This document shows positions 10,528 to 21,700 of a stretch of DNA of 64,000 nt, piece by piece; the first letter of the stretch is position 1, and every line of letters begins with the position of its first letter. This stretch comes from Botrytis cinerea B05.10. Taxonomy: Eukaryota; Ascomycota; Leotiomycetes; Helotiales; Sclerotiniaceae. The stretch is from positions 744,001 through 808,000 of the forward strand of contig NC_037316.1 of assembly GCF_000143535.2 (NCBI RefSeq), written 5' to 3'. Both the position numbers and the translations under genes were made by a program. Under the pieces are notes generated by a model. The model was not told the DNA's origin and searched no databases. It worked only from the letters and a program-made list of their open reading frames with translations.

Positions 10528-12005
10528 CTATTCCTCGAGCCAGTTCTCTAATCTGATTGTGGGCACTATATCTCTTTCGCCTTTGGATGTACTCAGACCC
10601 GCAGTAACCACTTGAATGAACGGTATTTCCCATTTTGCTACTTCGCTTGGATCTTTCCAGGGAGTAACAGATACTAGTTCGGCACCCATTAATTAGTCTG
10701 ATGATCAAAAGATGTGATGAGCGTTGATAATCCGCGAACCCAGAAGAACACTTACAGCCTCGATTCCCAGCGTTAATAGCACGCGCTTTAATGTAGTCTA
10801 GTATGTGCCATGCATCTGATGCTAATAGTCTTGCCGACCAGTATTCAGTGTGAAATTGTACTTCTGGCGATGCTACTGGCTTGCCTAATGTCTTCCTCCA
10901 ACGTGACGAGAGAGTTTCCCGGGATTTAGCAGAGACATTCTGAGGAACACCTGAGACCATTCGAATTTTTTCCGGGGCATAAAAATGAATTTCACCGTTG
11001 TAGATTGGTCTCTCCGGTACCACATCTTCGACTTCCAATACCAAGATGAGGCCCTTGAGATTTGCAAACGTTGAGATGATGCAACCGAGGAAGTTCAACA
11101 TGTCTTCCAGCTCGAAAAGAGATTTCCGCCTTGTTTTATATGGAATCGCGAGATATTTCAGATTGTGAAAGGTTGAGCGAGCAAGTGCTGATCTTCGCAG
11201 TTCGTCGAGCCAAAAGTCCCCTTGGATCCAGATGACATCTTCAGGGTCGTAAATTATGTTTCTTTGCGTGCGCGTTGAATATATCGGAAACGCACTAGGT
11301 GATCCATCGTTGAATGAATCACGCAAGGCTGTATTACGTTCTTCATTGTCGATTAATTTTAATGCATCCTCAATGCTCAAAGTTGTCTGCGATCTTGTTA
11401 TTCCTGGCTTGGTGAACCTGTCAAGAAATAGATTCCGATACTCATGATTGAGGCATAATATTGGAGGCAAGGAGCCGCAAGTGAGACGAAAGCGTTTTCC
11501 AAACATGTGATCATGTTGTAGAAGATCAGATGAAACGAAATTCAATGTCGTAATCCGTGGTTCTTCGAGATACAATTCCAAAATGTCAAGCTGTCGAATT
11601 ACACAATTGTCAGTTGTAGTTCACTAGGGTGAAAAGTAATGTGGAGCGTAGCTGGATAGTAGCAGAGACACTTACTCTTAACTCAATCGGTAAGTCTTGA
11701 AATCTATTAAACATCCTTTCATCGTCCTCCCACGACTGATCATCATGGAGAACTTCTCCATTACTCTGTACTTTACCAGCACTTGTAGTATCTGTGCCCA
11801 AGTTATGATTCAATGGCGAACTAGAAACCTTGGAAAACAACTTCTTCGAGATGGTCTTGATTTTGTGGAAAAATAGAAGATTTCTATGAGATTCTTCCAC
11901 TTCAGTCGAAGCTTGTTGGTACCCATGAACTATAGCATGATCTGCGACAGGTGTTGAAATTCTCTCGAGTCTTTTTCTTTGGAAATCAATAATAAATCGA
12001 AGCAT
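10528..12005 (-). CDS. 2EXR-domain protein, paralogue 1 of 3
   Basis: 436 residues from exons 11676-12005, 10756-11590 and 10528-10673. The first junction restores FQDLPIELRLDILELYLEEPRI, the core of the 2EXR domain (F-x-x-L-P-x-E-[LI]-R ... W/L ... EPR[IV]), near residues 103-126. Further on come HEYRNLFL, a DPEDVIWIQGDFWLDEL block and LKYLAIPYK, the layout usual in this fungal family, followed by FANLKGLILVLEVEDV. The last junction gives GNRGLSVTPWKDPSEVAKWE and the end WLEE. Both introns are GT..AG (85 and 82 bp), phases 0 and 1. The 110-residue N-terminus is unconserved and basic; the open frame extends to a TTG at 12014 and an AG lies just before the ATG, so an extra 5' exon is possible. 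Molecular function of 2EXR proteins is unknown. Confidence 0.85.
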
Positions 12006-14233
12006 CCTGCACAAATAAACAAGGATATGGCATTCATAGGAATTTGATATTGCGATTTGTTTTGTGTAGGTGTAAAGCTCTGTGATGTTAAGTTCATAGA
12101 CGCAATAGCCAAGAATGTATTCTCAATAGAGTTAGTGTAGACACATTGAGTCACCTCATATTCACCATAGATGATACTTGTTCTGCCTAGATTTGATGGA
12201 AATGAAAGGACAAAAAATTCTTTATTGATCGTATTGATAAATAAGTGAAACGGAAGTCAAAGTACCTCCTCCTCTCGTCTGATTCGATCCGATTCTTCAC
12301 TCCGCATTGTTCAATATAATATCAGTGATTTTTATTCTTTAGATGTAATGAGTGTGAGCTTTCGAATGAAAGACAGAAATAATTGAAACGAATTAAAGAC
12401 GCCTAATAGAAACATGTCAAATCTTACATCTTGGATCAATTCATTGCCAAGCTATGTAGAAAGTGATGCGAGTTTTTGGCGAGCATGGTCGTGAAACTAG
12501 AGATCGTTGATTAAACTTCTAGTATTAATGCAGGTGAGCTAATCACAAGTGGGCTGAATGTTGCTCCAAAACAACACAAAACATAAATTCATTTCTCAAC
12601 AGAGCTTAGTGAGAACTGTTAGGGTGCGGATGGATTCAAAGGTCATTCTACCTCAATAATCAACACATCTCGGTGTCACTTCCGCAGAATATACAGATGA
12701 GCTATCTTTCCAAGACTGCGCTAATTCAATATCATGTCATGTTAGGCTTCAAGGCTCAGCCAAAAACATTCGAGAAAGATTCAAAAGGTATTGACTATCA
12801 TGGAATACCTAGACCATTGGTCATTGGGGGTTTTTCTGAGTTGGGGTACATTACTAACCAAGCTACACAATGGGTGTTCATATCTGGTCATTGAACTCAT
12901 AAATCCAATATCAAAACCCAGTCATTCGTTCCGATATGTCATAAAATTCCCCAATGGGCATCACTTATCACTTAGAATTTGAGTTCTCGAGTGTAAAAGA
13001 TACGTTTCGGTTAAGAATAATCTACTGCTTGTACAATGCCACCATGTTCCTAGTATCAAACATACTCTATAGCCATGGATCGCAACAAGGGTAGCTAGGA
13101 ACAGATGTAGAACAGCCATGCTCGAATGCTGGATAGTCAGCTTGGCCTTTTTGAGCCGGCAAAATGAAAGTTATGCTTCTCATTGCTTTAATGAACGAGG
13201 TTACTGCGCTAATCTCTGGCCACTCGTCTCAGGCTTGCTATACTCCTTATCCATAGACTTCGATCCAGATTGAGCGCACGACAGAAAATTTCCCTTTTAG
13301 GGATGTAATATCCTCTTCTGACTTTTCCTGACTGTTCTTCCGTCCAATCTTCCTTCCCCCATGCCGTCATTTCCTTTGGACGAATGATGAATAGGCTATA
13401 TAGCTTGTCTAATTTGGAGCTCATTGTGTCTGATTGTTATCAACGTTGCGAAAATCACTGCGGAGGTTAGTGTTATGGCTTCATACTTCTGCTTGAACCT
13501 GGCTGTGAACTCGACATGGTGGGGAGGGCTATCGAATACCAGAGATGAAGCTTAGGCTATGAGAAGTCTAAGGACAGAATCAGAGATCTATAACAGCTCA
13601 GTACGATATTTATGAGAAAAATATTCCTTTTAATCAACAAAGTGATGCAGAATGTTGATTGAATTAAAGGAATAAGGAGAGGAAGCAACACAATCGTCTA
13701 AAATCTTCAGCGTTCTCTCCTAGAATTCGGAAGGAAACACCATCGCTTAGGTAACAAAATTCATTCTAGGAACCTTCATGATTCTTCCCCATCATAAGTT
13801 ACGTGTTGACATGAAGATCAAACCAAGGTAAAGATTTTTACAAAGCTTGTTATAAAGGAAAACATTCTGGGGATCAATTTATTTAGAGGTAGTTACAGAT
13901 TATCAACATAGAACCTGATGCTCTGATTGGGAATTATATAATTTGAAGCTCCTGGAATTATCATTCAAGGACATTTAGTGCCTTTTCTCTCCAAAACGTT
14001 CATTTAAAGGCAGTCTCTGAGTGTATAAGACTTTGACAACTAAACCATAAGGAGAGAAGATTCGATAATCTACTCTGACAGGGTTTGAGGTTTGTAAATT
14101 ACATCAAGGTCTCACTTCATCGATTTGAGAAACAACAATAATAGAGTACATCTCGTGCTAATCTTCATTCCTATCATACTACCAAATTTTGTCAGGATTT
14201 GATATCCAGTCCCATGCTGTTATACCGCAACAT
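12006..14233. other. Intergenic region inside the 2EXR cluster
   Basis: About 2.2 kb between paralogues 1 and 2, both on the minus strand. It contains the promoter of paralogue 1. A 71-codon ATG frame at 13209-13424 (-) is present, but I see no domain or splice context to support it. I find no decayed 2EXR motif by eye. Confidence 0.4.
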
Positions 14234-15550
14234 CTACTTGCGATCTGTTTCCTCGAGTTGCTTGTAAGTAGTAGCGGCTAGGAATTTCACAGATGGCACA
14301 GTCCGTTTTCGATATACTTCAGATCTCTTACGTCTCTCTTCGTCTGCCTGAGCTGCTTATCTCATCGTTAGCAAAGCATATTAGATGTTTAGTAGCGGGA
14401 AATGGAGAGTAGCTCACCATCAAACCTCTCGAGATTATTTTTTTTATTCCGAAAAGCCCAGTACACATCCTTTGCTGAAACAGTCTTATTTGGATCTGGT
14501 ATTGCCTGCGTTGTCTCCTGTTTCCGCATGAAATAGGACTTCAATAACTGGGTCATAGAACAGACCGATGTGTACCAATAATCTGGCTTCCATTCCCCAG
14601 AAATCACACCAATTATAAACTCTTCAGACAAGGAAAGAATTTTTGGTAAATACTTGTTAATAACGCGCTCCTCCGAGAAACCTTTTGGCGTGAGATTTAT
14701 AAAAGTAATTTCGTCGCATACACCAGGAGTTGTGAGATCAAGATAATCCATGATGACGATTAGTTCCTTCAACTCACTGAAGAAATGAGCAAGAATATAA
14801 GATAATAAATGAAAATCCATCCATTCCATAAGAGCCTCTGGAGATGATGCAGTAATGGCCAAACTTCGGGTCATCCAATTGAAATGAATACCGGACCAGT
14901 TACATCTTCTGTCTCGATATGTCCAAAAGTCGATGTCGCGGATCCAAATTGTATCACTGGCGGCATCATATGTGGTTGTTAGTAATGATTTGGAATTATC
15001 ACTAGAGAACCTGCGTTCATTTAAAGGATTTGATCTTCGAATGGCCTGTTGACGAGTAAGATGATTGACATATAGCTGAGAATTTTGTGGACCACTATAG
15101 AAAAATTGAGTAGGAATGATGCCGAAGGAATTGCGTTTCATAGCTTTGGATGAAATGGAAATTATTCTTGGAGCCTCCAATGCGTATTCCCATATTTTCA
15201 GCTGGGGCTTTTGTTAGTTTTCTTCATTTTTATGGTTCATGACATCTAAAGTTCCTGCTGAGATCATTTTTACTTACTTTGATTTCGGTTGGAAACCACT
15301 CAAATAAGCCAAAATCGCCCCCGTTAGTGATCACAGTAATGCTTTTTCCTGCGACAGTGATGTTGAATCTCTTTCTGTCGGTGATTTTAGAGGTTTTAGA
15401 ATCAAAAATTTCCACACCAAGCATGCCCACTAGACGTTTTTGCACATAATTGAGGCCAAGATTGTTGAGTGCAGAGTGCAAGAAGTCTGGTCTTTTCGAA
15501 ATTGAATCTTTTTTGGTGCCCGAAAGCTCTTTATCCTCGTTGGAAGACAT
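14234..15550 (-). CDS. 2EXR-domain protein, paralogue 2 of 3
   Basis: 391 residues from exons 15278-15550, 14418-15201 and 14234-14352, with GT..AG introns of 76 and 65 bp in phases 0 and 1. The first junction joins FEWFPTEIK to LKIWEYALEAPRIISI, the 2EXR core near residues 83-107. Then follow DTIWIRDIDFWTYRD (compare DVIWIQGDFWLDEL in paralogue 1), SLAITASSPE and LSYILAHFFSELKELIVIMD, again the family layout. The last exon adds a basic, charged tail (AQADEERRKRSEVYRKR) ending in EETDRK. Start: the longest frame begins at TTG 15631, so I chose ATG 15550; an upstream exon remains possible because CAG sites lie close by. No known biochemical role. Confidence 0.84.
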
Positions 15551-16574
15551 AGCGGCGATAAAAGATGGTAAATTCTGACGGATTATTGAGAAGTCGAGAA
15601 CTTTGCCAGCAGGTTTGGCGTGAGGTCGCAAAACAACTTGAATACCTAGGTAGTTACTGAAAGGTGCTGGGGCTTTATGTGTTGCTCATAGTTTGAAAAT
15701 AAAAGCTCGAGATATGGAATTACCCGAGATTATACAAGTAGCCTTGAAAATCAGACTAGCTTCATGCACCAATAAGTGATGAGTAGAGTGAGACAAAAAC
15801 AATGTAGTGAATACGATGCACTGGATAGAATGGAATGAATGCTAATTATTTACATTTTTAATCAAAATATTATGTTTTAGGATCAATATTCTACATTTGG
15901 TACTCAAAAGAACTTTCGTATTATATACCTTCAAGGTAGATAGAACCCTCACTCTCATTGGACATTACAGGAAGAAGGGTTTAACATTGGATTAATTCTT
16001 CAAGTAGTTAATCACAGAACACTTTTTACCTGATTTGATTCCTTGAAATAGTCATGGCTATGCAAATGCTGTTTAAAGTTCCTATAACATTCAGGATTCT
16101 AAAATGAGACATTCTGTTCAATTTGAGATCTTATAATGTTGTTAGACATGTACCAATAATAAGTACTCTGGAGAAAATCATAGAGTTTAATTCTCCTCTT
16201 CACTATCTACCAAAATTCTAACAAAGATCCAGCAATCAGGAGCAACTAAGCAATCTATCTTTCTAGTAACGTGTTGTCATATATCATGATACATATGTTT
16301 GTATATAGGCTCCACAAAACATAATATGCTCATACAGCTACATATAAAACCTGATTTTGAGTGGTTCGAAGTTCAAATTAGCCGAAAGAACGCATTTCGA
16401 ACCAATAACTTCACTCTTACACCTCTCACTTATTCTATGCTTATCTAAGAAGAGATTGTTTATCAGTCTGAGTCTGTACTCCGACCATTATAAATACACC
16501 TTCATGACTTTGTCACCTACTTCAATCTACAACCTTACGAACTTTCAAACAACACATCTTACAGCAACAACAAA
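15551..16574. promoter_or_regulatory. Divergent promoter between 2EXR paralogues 2 and 3
   Basis: About 1 kb, AT-rich. On the plus side a TATAAATA element at 16489-16496 lies 79 bp upstream of the ATG of paralogue 3, within a normal distance for a fungal TATA promoter. A CA-rich leader (AACAACACATCTTACAGC...) precedes that ATG. No coding content recognised. Confidence 0.5.
16489..16496 (+). promoter_or_regulatory. TATA box of 2EXR paralogue 3
   Basis: TATAAATA 79 bp before the ATG at 16575, followed by a leader rich in C, A and T. It is the clearest TATA element I see upstream of any gene in the window, suggesting a regulated rather than constitutive promoter (inference). Confidence 0.5.
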
Positions 16575-18134
16575 ATGACAGATCACGCACCAGGTTCTCA
16601 CTTGTGTGATGAGAATGAACCTAGAGAAATGAAGCTTCAACAAAATATTGAGAATGAAGTTAGGGGTCTAATCAAAAAAGCAACAAACAATGCCACTCAG
16701 AAAGATCTTCAAGGACTCAGAGATGGAAACTCAGAGATCAAAGCAAAACTGTCCCCCTTAGATGAAAGAATCCTAGAGCTCATCAGAAAGCAAGGTCTTT
16801 ACAAGCTGGTAGCAGGAGGCCCTTTTCATGGAATGACACCTTCTGCTTTGGATTTTATCTACAAAACAATTGAGGACAAAGACGTATCCAAAAATACCGA
16901 ACTTCGTAAGAAACTCGAAAAAGCTCTGTCTAACTTGCAAGAGGAGATCTTCAAAGAAGATAAGAAAGCAACAACCTCGGAAAAGTTGCCCATACTTCCT
17001 CTTGAAATTCAGGTATGTTATAAATTCCCAAGTTCCTTTCTGCTAGTTTAAAGACGATCAAGTCAATCAATGAACTCAGCTAATCTTTTCCTAGGAAACA
17101 ATCTGGAATTGCGTACTTCTAGAACCAAAAGTTGTGCGCGTCGGTATCCTGCCAACAGAACGCACAACAGGAGAACCGGAATACCTCTGCGGTGAACTTT
17201 GCCAAACCGATAAGCACACACCAATGTTACTCGAACGAAATCACATTCTCAAGAGCTCTCCATGTCCTCTCCTCGCCGTCAATAAATACTCTCGAAGACA
17301 GGCATTAGAAGTGCTTGGCCTCTTTTGGGAACAGAAACGCCCGTGTGAACAAGCCGATGGCGGTTATGTTTCATTCAATCACATATATGTCAACTGGGAG
17401 ATCGACACCGTATGGTTGGACTACAACCTCGCCGCCGCATGGCATGATAATAAAATGGACCCAAGCGATAGACTGATCACACCAATGCCAGCATACGAAA
17501 AGGTGCGTCGTCTTGCGATACCAGCAGAGTCTATCGAATGGCCTTGCGAGAAACACGTATCGAATATCGGAGTAGCGATTGCAGGTTTCACAAATCTAAA
17601 GCACTTGGCTGTCTTAGTTCCGCAGAAAGAGACAGCATGGAGCGACCCGATTTTGGTCACAACATTACCAGCCAAGACATTCTTCAACTTTCTAGATAAC
17701 TTCGGTTTGGAGTCACTTGGGATTGGTCTCGAGGACTTTATCAATGAAGATAGATACGGAATTGATATTGAAGATTTCAATATGCGTGAGCTGAGAGAAT
17801 GTGTATATGGTGCTTTTCAGCACACTCTCGAGAAATTCAATGCTTCAGATCGAGAGGATCAAATCGCAGGTAAGTCTAATGTCTCAAAGATATCAAATCA
17901 CTTGACTAACTACTTGTACCAGCGGGATATATACGCGATCTCTCCACCTGGGAATGGCCAGACGTTCAATACATGGAATTGAGCACAATAAAGAAGGAGA
18001 AAGTCAGAACTAAAGCTAAGGCTCTACTTGATGCTCTGCCAGCAGGTTCCTGTGAAATTGATGAGGAAGACACAAACGGACGACGCAGGGGTGTCAACCT
18101 CATTAGAGATGTTATAATACATTCGCGAAGTTAG
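16575..18134 (+). CDS. 2EXR-domain protein, paralogue 3 of 3
   Basis: 474 residues from exons 16575-17012, 17095-17869 and 17923-18134, with GT..AG introns of 82 and 53 bp in phases 0 and 1. The N-terminal 135 residues are charged and predicted helical (KLQQNIENEVRGLIKKA, ELRKKLEKALSNLQEEIFKE), likely a coiled coil absent from the other two copies. The 2EXR core is LPILPLEIQ joined to ETIWNCVLLEPKVVRVGI near 139-165. Next come LLAVNKYSRRQAL, the HIYVNWEIDTVWLDYN block, VRRLAIPAES and FTNLKHLAVLV, as in the relatives. The last exon has YIRDLSTWEWPDVQ and a Lys/Arg-rich end. Both introns lie at the same positions and phases as in the two minus-strand copies. Function unknown. Confidence 0.86.
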
Positions 18135-18798
18135 GGATGGAGGGATATTAGGGACAGGTAGCAATTACTGATCGAGAAAGGACTAGCACCTTGGTTGGTT
18201 TGCCCCTGCCCCCATGCTAGAGTTGCAATAAGGGATGCTTTGCAATTCTTCAATAAACCAGATAAACCTGATGGTAGAATTCGTCACTGTGTGCTTTTAT
18301 AAATTTTACGAATATAAATCATAAAGCTCATCTACTCCTTCACATAATATACGTGAAATTTTTGAACAGGAAGTTACAAAGACAAAGCTAATGTCTTGGC
18401 TTCCAGTCCAAAAGCACACCTAGTTTACTATTAACGTGAGAAATTCATATACCATATGCAAAGTTTGAAAGATTGATATCAGGTGAAAATCTTCTCGCAT
18501 TTTTCCTCACCTCTCAAGTCACGCCTTACCATGTATCTTCCCGCAAAACCTTTTAATTGCAGTATCACTATTATCACATTTAGAATAAGGAAGCAATGAT
18601 TGATTCTTGATTTCATTAACAATTTACATATTGTACAAACTTTGGTAACTTTGGACAGCTAACCCATAAAACTTTCCGAATTCCATCGGAGTTTATTACC
18701 AAAGATTACGCCTGTCGATAATCACAACAAACGACAGGTGAGTTGAGTATACCAACAATTTCAAGTAGTATCCCCAATAATCCCAATCGTAAAAACAT
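18135..18798. other. Convergent 3' intergenic region
   Basis: About 0.66 kb between the stop of 2EXR paralogue 3 and the stop of the SNT1 gene on the other strand. AT-rich, with several AATAAA-like stretches; no gene seen. Confidence 0.45.
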
Positions 18799-21700
18799 CT
18801 ATCTTCGCGGATCCCGTTGGTCATCCCGACTTCGGTAATATTGTTGTTCTCTTTCCCTTTCTTGTCTCTCTCTCTCACGCTCTCTCTCATAGTGATGGTC
18901 AAATCGCTCTTGGTTTTGTTGTTGTTGATATTGCATGTGGTGGGAAGGTGCTTGGGCATAACCTTGCTGACCTGAAACTGATGTAGATGGAGCAGCATTG
19001 TAGTTCCGGGCATCGAAGCTATTTTGTCGTGAATTGTGCACATGATGACCGACTTGATGACCTTGAATCCATTGACCACGTGGTGCCGGTGGAGTTCGGT
19101 GTCCACTTTGTCCACTTTGTCCGAATGCCATAGATCGATGACTGGCTGCCACTTGAGGTGCTGAGTGGAAATCTACTGGTGTATTCGATTGTGGTGGCAC
19201 AGCGAACTGTGATTGACGATTATAAATATCACGATCCGAAGCTTGAGGTAAGTCATGAGGAGACGACATTGTCTGACGTGCCATCTGTTGACTAGCAGGA
19301 GGAGTAGCAGAATAAGGCGATTCATTAAGCTTCGTAATTGGGCTTCGTGTATATCCGCTCGGAGCATTTATTTCATTTAAAGGCTCTCGACGAATAGATG
19401 AAGACTGCGAACCAATTGTTTGACGAGAGGGTTGAGAATACATCTGGTGATGCTGTACAGTTTGTGGGGGTGCATGACTTCGGCCTTCATAAGATGTTGG
19501 TGTGTAACTGCGACCCACGGAGGATGAGTGTTGATGCATAGGTTGGGAAGATGATTGGGAATAACCATGCTGTGGATTCGTTTGAGAAGAAATTTGATGT
19601 TGAGCCTGTTGCATCTGCTGATTTTGTTGGATCTGTTGGGATATTTGTTGCGACTGTTGAGATGAATGCGATGAAAATCGTGAAGTCTGTAATGAACGCT
19701 GAGGTGGTGGAGTTCGAGAATTCTGAATGGGAATTGCCGCTGCACCACCTACTCTCTTCGGTTGGACTTGTGCTACGGGAGGAGCTCTGCTAGGTTCACT
19801 GGATTCATCGTTCAACAGTGACATGATATTGGAAGTCTTTCTTGGTGTGTCTTGTTGACGGATAGTAGCAACAGCCGCTGGTGGGGGAGGTGGTGTTGAA
19901 TACTGCTCTTGAATTGGTGGGGTACTAATGCCTGATCGACCGAAAGCTGGAGAGGGAGATGGAATCAAGTTTGGAGCAACACTCATGCCATCACTAAGCA
20001 AATTTCTGACACCTTGATTCCTCGGATATTGTTGATTTGGTGCTAAAGATGGTGCTTGTCTTCGGACCTCCGTTGCGGTGACTGCTGGATATGGAACCTC
20101 GGGTCTTGTAGGTGCCATTGATCCTGTACGGCTAGAGTGTGCAGGGTATAGTTCATATTGTTGTGGATTTCGGACATCAATTTCCTCCTGCTTCAATTGA
20201 AAGTTTCGCTGTTCTCGCTTTTCTTTTCGATCTTGTTGTTCTCGTTGTTCACGCTGCTCATGATCACGCTCTTGTTTTCTCTTTAAATTTCGTTCCAACT
20301 GCTCTTGTTTTGATTCCCTTTCCCTTTGTTGCTGCCTCTCGATAGCCTCCATTTCTCTTATCTGCTCTCGTCTTTGGTAAGCCTGCTGTTGTTGCTCACG
20401 ATGTGTCTGTTCTCGAAGGGCTTGTTCTCGCTCTCGAATCGCTTGCTCTCGAACAGCTTGTTCTCGAATAGCCTGCTGTTCTCGTCTGGCCTGGTCTTGT
20501 AAAGCTAGCCGTTTTATGGCTTGTTGTTGTTCCTGTGACATTCGTTCTACCTCATGCTCGAGAGCCTTCTGCCTCTCTCGATGGGCTTCCTCAGCGACCC
20601 GGGCTGATCTTTGAGAAGCAAGTGTGATTGGATCGGAAATTGGTGAAGCAGTTTGAGATTGTTGAGAAAGATTACTCTGTAATGTGGGACGTTGATTGTC
20701 AGTCGTGAAGAAGCCCATAGCAGGACCTCTTGGTTGTCTGACTTGCTGACTCTGAATTGGTTGTGGTTGTGGTTGTAACTGAGAGGCTGCTGTTGACGGT
20801 GATGCTGATATCGGTTGTTGCTGTTGCGGGATTTGAGTTAAACTGTGCTGATTAGCCTGATGATGGGAGCGTTTAGACGGCAAGGAACTAGGTGTTATCG
20901 TTTGATTCATTGATTGGGGAACTGGTCCAGCTTGAGCTAAAGCTGGGAACCTAGTACTTAATGTGGGTTGAGGAGGGGAGGTTTGGGAAATAGTTATAGG
21001 TTGGTTAGCAGACAATTCATCGAGATCCATAGCGGAAGCTGATCTTGATAGAGGAGCGGGTGTGGGGTCATATCGTCGCTTTGTTGGAGCTGACGGTGTT
21101 GGAGCCGGTCCAGTGGATTCGCCCCTCTCGCGTTTCGAGTCAGCATCTCGAGTGATCGTTTCCCATTCTTTTTTACTTCCAGAATCAACCGAGCGTTGAT
21201 AATAGTTCTTGACCTGTTCAGCAATGTTAGCCAGCCGCTTCAGGCCTGGTTTTCCTTTCTTGATATCAAGCCAATCAGGAAATGTATCGTTATATACCAT
21301 GGTATGTGTCTTTGTTCCCATATGTTTTGCAATTCCTTGCCAATCTGTACCAAAATGTCGCAGTAATTCAGGAAAGTCATGCACCTCTGGAACACTCCAA
21401 TAACTAGAAGTTTGTTGTTGGGTAGCAGAGCGACGATCTGGTTGAGTTTCAACAGTTGTTGGAGGGGCAGAGCCAACACGTTCGGGTGCAATTGGAACCT
21501 CTAGATTAGCTGGTGTAAGTCTTTCAGGTGTCATAAATGGTGGTGAAAATGAAGGGATTTGTTGAGGAACAATGCTGTCATATGGAGGGAACCGAGCAGG
21601 AGCTACAGGAGGCCTAATTGGAGTAGGCTCGGGTGCAGCGGTTGATGGAGGAGGGTTTGGCGATTCTTCGTTTCGAGCAGCAGGAGATGGGGCAGCTGCT

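Noticed and set aside
13209..13424. 71-codon ATG frame between 2EXR paralogues (MSSKLDKLYSLF...)
   Set aside because: No family, signal or splice support; length is within what AT-rich intergenic DNA gives by chance.
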